DNA of 49,408 nt. Source: Chryseobacterium gleum. Its GTDB lineage: Bacteria; Bacteroidota; Bacteroidia; Flavobacteriales_F; PHOS-HE28. The first letter of the stretch is position 1; every line of letters begins with the position of its first letter. The stretch covers positions 1-49,408 of the forward strand of contig CAMCAZ010000022.1 of the NCBI GenBank assembly GCA_945872795.1. Direction: 5' to 3'. The notes below the pieces were generated by a model. It was not told where the DNA came from and ran no database searches. It saw only the letters and a program-made list of their open reading frames with translations. Both the position numbers and the translations under genes were made by a program. Positions 27,277 to 36,000 of the stretch are shown one piece after another.

Positions 27277-28947
27277 ATGAGACCAGCCATACTCCCCCGG
27301 TACGCTGCTGCAACCCTTGCAGCAGACCAATACCCTAAAGCAGCCCTGTTGTTCCTGGGCCTTTGCTTCTCGATCCTTGCGGCAGCACAACAGCCCATGG
27401 ATGAGGGGCGCCGGTGGACTTTCGATGCCGCGACGGGCAATAATGCGGCCTGGACGAACGGCGTGGGTAGCGGTGCGCTGAGCAGTGCGGGCCATGCGGG
27501 CATGGGGCAGGGGAGGCAGGAGGGTTCCGATGCGCGCGAGCTTCCCATACTTCGCCTGTCCATCACCAACGCGATGAACTCGTTCTCTGATGAGACCGTG
27601 GTGGTGTTCGATCAAGGCACACCCCTGTTCGACCCCTTCATGGATGCCCAACAGTTCGTCTTCGCCCATCCCCAGGCCCCGCAGATCGCAACGCGCAGCA
27701 GTGATGGGGTGAACATCTCCATCGACTTCTACGGCCAGTACGATGCCGACATCATCATTCCGCTCGTGGTGAACGCAGGGGTGACCGGTGATCATACCAT
27801 CACCCCCACCATCAGCGGAATGAACAACCTGAGCTGTCTCACCCTCGAGGATATTCAGACCGGAACCGTCACGCCGCTCACCAATGGCAGCGGTTACACC
27901 TTCTCCATGAACGCGGATGACGACCCCGCCATTCCCCGGTTCAGGCTGCACGCCTCGGCCCCCATTCCCCTGATGGTGCAACACGTGACCTGCACCGGTA
28001 TGGCAAACGGCCTGGCCACCTTGGAACTTGGCGAAACAAGTGCTGGTGTCACCTGGATGACCGCCGGAGGACAGGTCATCCTTGAACAAGCGGCCATGAC
28101 GGGACAATGCGCGCTGGGCGGATTGCCGGGCGGTGAATACCAGGTGATGGTCGCAATAGGCAGTGCGTGTGCCAACCTGATGGCCAGCTTCACCATTGAT
28201 CAGCCCCTGGTGGCTCTGGATGCCATGATACTCTCCGTGGATGGCGCCAGTTGCCAGAATACCAACGACGGTTTCGTCAATGTACAGGTCTACGGTGGTA
28301 GTGCTCCCTACCAGTATCTCTGGAGCAATAATTCCACCGCTGAAGACCTTACCGCCGGGCCGGGTGAGTACACCCTTACGGTGACCGATGCCAATAACTG
28401 CGTATGGTCAAGCGGGGGGCTGAACATCATGGGCGGCGCGCTGCCCTCCGCTGCCATTGTGCCACCTCTCGAACCTGTCATTGCGGGTTTCTCCTGCATC
28501 ATGCAGGCCCTCCCCGCCGACGATGCAAGCTACTATTGGGACATGGGCGATGGGTCCACGGCCATGGGTATGGTGGTTGAACACACCTATCCAATGCCGG
28601 GTACCTATACGGTGTTGCTCACGGTGGATGATGGCATCTGCTCCGATACTTCATCCAGGGATATCCAGGTGGAACTGAGCACCGGTATCGCCGAGGGTGG
28701 CTTGGATAATGGCCTTCGGGCCTGGTGCGTGGGGGGGATGTTGAATATCCACCATGCCTCCCGGCAGGCATCGGATATCGACATCGAGCTGATCAGTGCC
28801 AGCGGACAGCGCGTGCGAACCATCCGCAGCAGCCCGCTTACGCCCGTTGCCTTGATGCCGCTCCACGATCTGGTCAATGGTGTCTATTTCGTCCGGGTGC
28901 ATGAGCATGATGGGCAGCGTGTGATCCGTATTCCGGTGCTGCACTGA
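27277..28947 (+). CDS. mini secreted protein, paralogue 3 (556 aa) with a stub of the longer module
   Basis: The signal peptide core ALLFLGLCFSILAAAQ lies at about 22-38. The next segment FDAATGNNAAWTNGVGSG matches FDPAAGNNIAWTNGIGQG, which in paralogue 1 lies about 60 residues before the point where the mini proteins align; it is a stub of the upstream module joined directly to a signal peptide. The shared module follows: LRLSITNAMNSFSDETVVVFDQGTPLFD, FVFAHPQAPQIATRSSDGVN, LTLEDIQTGTVTPL, a degenerate and a canonical SprB-like repeat (about 320-378), a PKD domain with YWDMGDGST (about 402-467) and a C-terminus ending NGVYFVRVHEHDG...RIPVLH. Frame intact. Probably T9SS-exported; function unknown. 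No clear terminator separates it from the long repeat-rich spacer behind. Confidence 0.85.
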   Translation: MRPAILPRYAAATLAADQYPKAALLFLGLCFSILAAAQQPMDEGRRWTFDAATGNNAAWTNGVGSGALSSAGHAGMGQGRQEGSDARELPILRLSITNAMNSFSDETVVVFDQGTPLFDPFMDAQQFVFAHPQAPQIATRSSDGVNISIDFYGQYDADIIIPLVVNAGVTGDHTITPTISGMNNLSCLTLEDIQTGTVTPLTNGSGYTFSMNADDDPAIPRFRLHASAPIPLMVQHVTCTGMANGLATLELGETSAGVTWMTAGGQVILEQAAMTGQCALGGLPGGEYQVMVAIGSACANLMASFTIDQPLVALDAMILSVDGASCQNTNDGFVNVQVYGGSAPYQYLWSNNSTAEDLTAGPGEYTLTVTDANNCVWSSGGLNIMGGALPSAAIVPPLEPVIAGFSCIMQALPADDASYYWDMGDGSTAMGMVVEHTYPMPGTYTVLLTVDDGICSDTSSRDIQVELSTGIAEGGLDNGLRAWCVGGMLNIHHASRQASDIDIELISASGQRVRTIRSSPLTPVALMPLHDLVNGVYFVRVHEHDGQRVIRIPVLH

Positions 28948-29119
28948 CCCACGGGCGTTCAACGCCATCCCTTGATGCGCAACCCCTGCGCCCCCGCCCA
29001 GCCGTTTGCACTGCCCGAAATTCCGCGCGAACATGCGGCTTCGCGCTGTGTGGGCCTTCAGCGACGCCACGGTGTCCATCGTGTCGAAGCACTGGCCGAA
29101 GGGTGAGATCCCATCCGCG

Positions 29120-29270
29120 GCCCTGTTGGGATGACACCGTAGGGGGCACAGCATGTTGTTCGCACCTACAGCGGGCCCTCCGGGGTCGTGATTCCGCCAT
29201 AGATACCAGAACAACATGCTGTGACCCTGCCCTCCGGGAGGCGGGCCCTCCGGGGTCATCCCAACAGGGC
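29120..29270. repeat. nested inverted-repeat (REPIN/MITE-like) element
   Basis: The outer arms GCCCTGTTGGGATGA (29120-29134) and TCATCCCAACAGGGC (29256-29270) are perfect 15-bp inverted repeats. Inside them CACAGCATGTTGTTC (29147-29161) and GAACAACATGCTGTG (29209-29223) are a second perfect 15-bp pair. A 17-nt direct repeat, GCGGGCCCTCCGGGGTC, lies at 29171-29187 and 29241-29257. The whole can fold into a long branched hairpin of about 150 nt. Confidence 0.9.
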
Positions 29271-29280
29271 AGCGGGTTTT

Positions 29281-29354
29281 GACCCCGGAGGGGTCACAGC
29301 ATATAGCCCGAAGGGCGTTGAACGGTGCGTTGCATTTCCGACCCCGGAGGGGTC
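29281..29354. repeat. two copies of the GACCCCGGAGGGGTC palindrome
   Basis: Identical 15-nt palindromes lie at 29281-29295 and 29340-29354, each followed by (A/G)CAGC. They share their core with the two CCCTCCGGGGTC copies inside the adjacent nested element and resemble the cores in the clpS upstream array. Confidence 0.9.
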
Positions 29355-29912
29355 GCAGCCGGTGTTAGGTAAGCCGTGGAGTACGTGAGCCCCTTGGATC
29401 ATGACTTTTGCTAGTGCTTGATAGATCAGCAGTTCAAAGCGTTGCACAGTTTTCCCCGGACACCAATGGTTCGACACTCAAGACCGGCCAAGAGGTGCGC
29501 GGCGATCTTTTCGGAGGGCGATACGCGGAACAGGCTGCGTAGCGGGGCCTACGGAACCTGTTCGGCGAAGAAGTCATCCGGAAAGAGGGCACCCAGATCG
29601 GCTGGTAGTAAGTGTCGAATTGGTGTTCTGCGAGGCGGCAGTGATGGCCGGCCGTGCCGTAGCGACCCGGCAAGGACCAGCACCTGGCCGTGCTCTCCTT
29701 TCCAAGGTCCACCGCGAAAGGTTGACGAGGTGACCGTGTAACCCCCGCACAGTGGGCTGCGTAACACGGCACCGTTCCCGGCCATTCCGGGGCGTAGTAC
29801 AACGTGTGTTTGACAACCAACCTCCCACAGCTGCCCCCTACAGGCAACCCGCGCCCCTCTCCCCACCGGATGCGGACCGAGTTCATGCGGGCACTTGACA
29901 AAAATCGACGGA

Positions 29913-29988
29913 TCGACAAATATTTCGGGCCAAAGCCCTGCATTTGTCGACCAGTCGATAAGAACAGCATCTTGAAACACCAGTCGAT
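29913..29988. repeat. hairpin and short direct repeats upstream of paralogue 4
   Basis: TCGACAAAT (29913-29921) and ATTTGTCGA (29942-29950) form an inverted repeat around a second small stem GGGC/GCCC. CCAGTCGAT then occurs twice, at 29951-29959 and 29980-29988. The last copy ends 20 bp before the start of the 2033-aa gene. Either an operator or the end of an old element is possible. Confidence 0.55.
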
Positions 29989-30008
29989 CAACCAATAACG
30001 ACCCAGCT

Positions 30009-33000
30009 ATGCAGCGGAAAGGAACACACAGTTATTCGGGTCCCACTGCTGGGATACGCCCCATTGAACAATGGAGGTGTATCCTGGACCGGGCCCAGCG
30101 AACGGCCATGGCATGGATGAGCATGCTGTTCATAGGCCTTGTTGGTGGGGCAACCGCACAGGTGAGCCAGACCTATTCCTCCAACGCTACATGGACAGCG
30201 CCGCCCGGGGTTACCCAGGTCACCGTTGAATGTTGGGGCGGTGGTGGACGAGGGGGCTCTACTTCCAATAATGGAACGGAGACCGGCGGTGGCGGTGGCG
30301 GCGCGTATGCTCGCAAGATACTGACCGTCGTGCCGGGCACCAACTATGCGGTGAGCGTTGGTGCAGGCAGTACAAGCACCTCCGCAGGTGGTGATTCGCA
30401 TTTCATCAATGCGAGCACCGTAATGGCCAAGGGAGGCAATTCTGTAGGCTCGAACAGTGCCACCGGCGCCTCTGGTGGTTCCGCCAGCAGTTCGGTGGGA
30501 GATGTGAAATTCTCCGGTGGCAACGGTGCAAATGGTTCCAACGGCAATAATGGAGGGGGAGGCGGGTCCTCTGCCGGTACTGCCGCAAACGGGGTTACCG
30601 CCACCTCTTCGACTGGTGCCTCCGCACCCACGGGAGGTGGTAGCGGTGGGAATGGCCGCACTTTTTCGAACGGCAATGGATCTGCGGGCAGTTCACCTGG
30701 CGGAGGCGGGGGCGGGGTGCGTTCAGCCAATACCGATTCTCGCACCGGTGGCGCAGGTGGTACTGGTCAGGTGGTGATCACCTACGCCGCCTATTGCATA
30801 CCTACCGCCACAATGGACGATGCCACCGGACTGACGAACGTGTCCTTCAACACGATCTCCAGCAGCTCCACCGGCACCCCTGCGTACACCGATTTCCTTT
30901 CCACTTCCACCACGGTCGTGACCGGCACAAGCTATACCCTCTCGGCCCGCGTCAATACGGCGGGCAATTACACGGTGAATACCAAGGCCTGGATCGACTG
31001 GAACCAGAACCTGGTCTTTGATGCCAATGAAGAATACAACCTGGGCGCGGCGACCAACGTTACCGATGGCTCCACCTCATTGTCACCGGTCAGCATTGCC
31101 GTACCAGCAACGGCCGTTGTCGGCACCACCCGGATGCGCGTACGTGCAACATACAATACCGCACCCACCGCATGTGGAAACCAGAGCTACAGCGAGACCG
31201 AGGACTACTCCGTGATCGTGCAAGCACCGAGCGCATGCTCCGGCACCCCTGCGGCAGGCACCGCGGCCTCTTCCGCGGCCAGCCCGTGCGCCGGTATCAA
31301 CTTCAACCTGAGCGCGAGCGGACTGAGCGTCAGTACGGGCATCTCCTACCAATGGCAGAGGTCCACGAACGGTGGAAGCACTTGGGACAATATTGCCTCA
31401 GCCACCAACGCAACAGCCACGGTGAGCATCAGTGCGACCACGAGCTTCCGCATCCGCACCACCTGCTCCAACGGTGGCTTGCAAGCCTTCAGCACACCCG
31501 TAGTTGTCACCGAGAATACCACACCCAGTTGTGTGGGCGAGGATTGCAATTCCGCAACGACCATCCCGGTGGCCGCAAGCCTGGCCGCCTGCAGCTACAC
31601 CAGCGTCCCCAGTGGCTCTGCGCAGAACGGCCCGGTGGGCAACTGCTCCAACAGCACCGGCAACACCCCTGACGACGATCGCTGGGTGAAGTTCGTGGCA
31701 CCCAGCGGCGGCAGCAAGCTGGTGATCACCACCACCGCGGGCAGCAACAACGATTGGATAATGGAGCTTTGGGATGGTTGCAGCGGCAGCAAGCTGGCCT
31801 GCAATGACGATGCCAATGCCTACATGCCACAGATCGAGCTGTGCCAGTTCCAGTACACCGCCGGGCAAACCTACTATGTGCGCCTGTGGACCTACGCCGC
31901 GGGCGGTGCCGGCTCCACCTGCAACCTCTGCATCTACCAGGCTGCCGCATGCCCCGCTCCGCCGGCCAATGACATGTGCGTGGATCCAGCCTCGCTGGCC
32001 TTCCAGACCAGCGGCAACTGCCCCGCCAACCAGACCGCCGGCACCACGGTATCCGCCACGGCCGGTCCCAACCAGACACCCACCTGCGACGCCTTCGGTG
32101 TGATCAACGACGTGTGGTACAGCGTCACCACCAACGCGAGCACGGCCCAGATGCAATTGCGCATCGCCAGCACCAGCGGCACCCACGAGGCGGCCCTCTA
32201 CAGTGCGGTCACCTGCGGCACCGTGGCAACAGAGGTAGGCTGCTACACGCCGATCAACGGCAACCAGGGACCCATCAACGTTTCGCCCAACACCACCTAC
32301 CGGATCCGTGTGTGGTCCAACCCGGGTGCTGCCGGGGCCTTCAACATCTGCGCCAGCAGCCTGTGCACCACACCCCCCAGCGCCACCATCAGCTATGCGG
32401 GTTCGCCTTTCTGCAGCACGGGTGCCACGGCCAGCGTGACCAGCACGGGCACCAGCGGCGGTGCGTACACCGCCTCCCCGGCCGGTCTATCGATCAATAG
32501 CGGCACCGGCTTGGTGACCTTGGGCACCAGCACCCCGGGCACCTACACGGTGACCTACACGGTGGCAGCATCCGGAGCCTGCGCCCAATTCCAGACCACG
32601 GCGAGCATCACCATCAACGCGGCCACCACCTGGTATGCCGATGCGGACGGTGACGGCTTCGGCGACCCTGCCGTGACCCAGCAGGCCTGCACGCAGCCCA
32701 ACGGCTATGTGGGCAACAACACCGATGGCTGCCCCAACGATGCCAGCAAAGCGGCCCCGGGCAACTGCGGCTGCGGCAATCCAGAGCCCGGCATGTCCTG
32801 CGATGATGGCAATGCGGCCACCGGGAACGATGTGGTCAACGCCTCCTGTGTCTGTGCGGGAACACCGATCATGCTGTACTCCATCGGCACCGGCAACTTC
32901 ACGGACGGCAACATCTGGAGCTTCACCCAGGGCGGCCCACCTGCAGGGGTGTATCCCGTGGGACATGATATGATGGTCGTTTCCGGCACTGCCATTACAG

Positions 33001-36000
33001 TGTCCGGCCAGCAGCTCGTGAGCAACCTCACCGTACAAAGCGGTGCCACCCTGTCGTTCCCTGTGAGCGAAGTGCTGCTTTCCGCTACAGGCAGTACCGT
33101 GGTGCTCGACGGTGATGTGACCGGCGACGGCGTGCTATCGCTGGATGGCCAGTCCGCCACCACCCTCACGCGTACCACAGGTGTGCTGAACATCACCAAC
33201 CTGACCATCTCCTGCCCGCAGGGCGTGACAGCCATCGGGGCGTTCAATGTGCTTGGCACCTTGCAACTGGCCGATGGCAACTTCAACGCTGCGGCTGCGA
33301 GCGTCACCCTGCGTAGCACGGCCAACGGAACGGGTCGCCTTGGGCCAGTGGCAGCAGGGGCCTCGTATTCGGGCAACATGAAGTCCGAGCGCTTCATTCC
33401 GGGTGGTGCCACCAATTGGCGTTTGTTGGGCTCACCGGTCGTGGGTGCAACCGTCAATGACTGGAAGGACGATTTCTTCATGGCGGGCTTCCCCGGTTCG
33501 CACTACCCCAACTTCTACAGCGGCGGCCAGCTGTGGCCCAGCGTGCGCAAGTACGACGAGACCGTGTCGAGCAGCGACCTCAACGCCGGCCTGGTGGGCG
33601 TGGTGAATGTGTCCGAGACCCTTCAGGTCGGTCGCGGCTATGCCAACTGGAGCGGCGATTCGAATAGTGGCACGCAGCCCTTCGTGGTGGATGTGACCGG
33701 CCCTCCGGTGATCGCCACTTCCCCCATCACCCTTCCGATGACCTATACCAATTCGGGCACCATTGGCGCTGATGGCTGGAACATGGTTTCCAATCCGCTC
33801 CCGAGTCCGATCCTTTTCTCGGGCATCACCCGTGGTGCAGGTGTTCTGAACAACTATTACATCTACAACCCGGCCAACGGTAACTCGGGTGTTTGGAACG
33901 GTGCACTGGGAATTGGCACGAACGGGGCCAACGGTATTCTGCAGAGCGCCCAGGGTTTCTGGCTGAAGGCTGTGGGCCCCGATGTCACGGTCACAGTGGG
34001 CGAAAATGCCAAGGTGGCGAACCAGACCGGTGGCGCGTTCGGCGGTTCAGAGCAGGCCCAGCTGGCCATGGTGCGTCTGCAGCTGAGGGGCCTTAGCGGG
34101 ACCTTCAATGATGAGGTCGTGGTGGTGTTCGGGTCTGATCTCGAGGACTCCGAGAAGCTGGCGTTCGGCCATAGCGGCGCCCCCGGCATTGCCACGCGCG
34201 ACAGCGCCGGTCGATTCCTTTCGATCGATGTACAGGCTGCTACGAACGAGGCCATTTCCGTTCCTGTACTGGTGCGCGGCGGAGCTGCCGGCACCTACTC
34301 GATCTCCGTATCGCAGTTGGAGATGCTTGCAGGCATGAGTTGTGTGGTGCTGGAAGACCTGGTGACGGGTGTCAGGACGCCTCTCGTCGATGGTGCCAGC
34401 TACTCCTTTGCATTGCCCGCCACCGCCGGAGTATTGACCGAACGGTTCAGGCTGCACGTTTCGGCCCCAGTGAGCCGCACCCTGGTGGATGCCACCTGCC
34501 ACGGCCTGGCGAACGGTGAGGCCCAGGTATTGCTGCCCGGCGGCACCAGCGAGGAAGTGATCTGGATGACGGCCAACAACCAGGTGTTGCTTGAGCAGCA
34601 GATGGTTGACGGCGTCGCTTCGATCACCGGATTGGTGGCCGGCAATTACAACGTGAGCGTGGCCACGGGTGGCGAATGCCCCATCATTGTGGGTTCCTTC
34701 TCCATTGATCAGCCCCCTGTGCTTGAGCTGCTCACCGAGGTGCGTGCACCGCGTTGTGCCGATGCCACGGATGGAGCCATCGCCGTGGATGTGCTCGGCG
34801 GTGTGGAACCCTATTCCTACGGATGGTCCGATGGCAGTGCATTGGACAGTGTGACCGTTGGTGCCGGTCAGCATAGCGTGCTGGTCACCGATGCCAATGG
34901 CTGCACAAGCCAGACGCTTGTCACGGTGGTGGCCCCTGCGGCCATCGAGGCCCAGGCTGCGATCACACAGGTAAGCTGCCCGGACAATGCCGACGGCGTG
35001 GTCAGTGTGAGCGTATCGGGAGGTGTTGCACCCCACGAGTTGCTCTGGTCGAACGGCACTGTGGGCCCCGTGCTCGTGGGTGGTTCTGATGTGTACCAGT
35101 TGACCATCACCGATGCCAACGGCTGTTCACTGGATGAGGAGCACTATATCCCGGCTCCTGCGGCCATTGCTCTGCAGGCGACGATCACCCCGGTGAGCTG
35201 CAATGGACTTGCCGATGGTACGATCGGTGTGGGTGTGACGGGTGGCACGCAGCCCTTGCAGTTTGCCTGGAGCACCGGTGCACAGGACCCACTGATCGTG
35301 GGTGCGGCGGGCAGCTACGAACTGCTGCTGACCGATGCACAGGGTTGCACGGAACAGGCATCCTTCAACATCCCCGGTCCCGCTGCACTGGTCATTGACC
35401 AGCAGACGGTTCCGGCCAGTTGCCAGGCGGCAGCTGATGGGCAGGCCTCGGTGTTGGTTGCCGGCGGTGTGGCCCCCTATGAGGTCGCGTGGTCCACGGG
35501 TTCACAGGAGCCTGTCATCACCGTGGCTCCGGGCACCTACACGGCAACGGTCACCGATATGAACGGTTGTGAGACGGCCGTGGAGGTCATCGTGGGCAGC
35601 CTCAATGGTCCCGTGGCTGGTATTGGGCCGGTTGAATCCTTTGTTTCGGTGGGTTCGTCCATCCAGTTCATCAGCACGGCGACGAATGCCGGGGCTCATC
35701 TGTGGTCCTTCGGCGATGGCAGCACCAGCACGATCACCGATCCGGTCCATGCTTACCTGCAGGCCGGCATCTACACCGTGACACAGTCGGTGGGCAGTGG
35801 CCCTTGCGCCTCAGTGGCGACCACTTCGGTAAACGTGGAACTGACCACGGCGATGGCTGAGGCTGCGGCCACGGAAGGCATCTCCGCCACGGTGGCGGCG
35901 GGCAGCTTCGTGATCCGGTTCGCGGGCACGCACGGCGCAGCCAATATCCGGGTGCATGATGCCTCCGGCAAGCTGTGCCATTCCATGGAACACCGCGTTG

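Larger units (their letters stand above)
28948..30008. other. long gene-free spacer with palindromic element and possible transposase debris
   Basis: No intact gene is convincing. The left third holds the nested inverted-repeat element described separately. On the minus strand around 29575-29645 one frame reads RTPIRHLLPADLGALFPDD, which recalls the N-terminus of IS1182-type transposases (LLP..L...P.DH), but the frame breaks soon after and no catalytic residues are visible; this is weak. The right end (29904-29988) has a hairpin and short direct repeats just upstream of paralogue 4. Confidence 0.5.

Noticed and set aside
25472-28947. Treating the two mini paralogues as pseudogene fragments of the giants
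   Set aside because: Both have intact frames, own start codons, good signal peptides and complete C-termini, and the first is separated from the preceding giant by a strong terminator.
29434-29991. A 185-codon minus-strand gene in the 29-30 kb spacer
   Set aside because: Composition is Arg/Pro/Ser-rich without hydrophobic pattern or domains, there is no promoter, and several other frames of similar quality overlap it.
32620-32870. Dockerin or EF-hand enzyme domain in paralogue 4 (DADGDGFGDP)
   Set aside because: A single calcium-type loop followed by a Cys-rich segment fits a thrombospondin-3-like or linker motif common in secreted Bacteroidota proteins; the duplicated loop-helix pattern of dockerins is absent.
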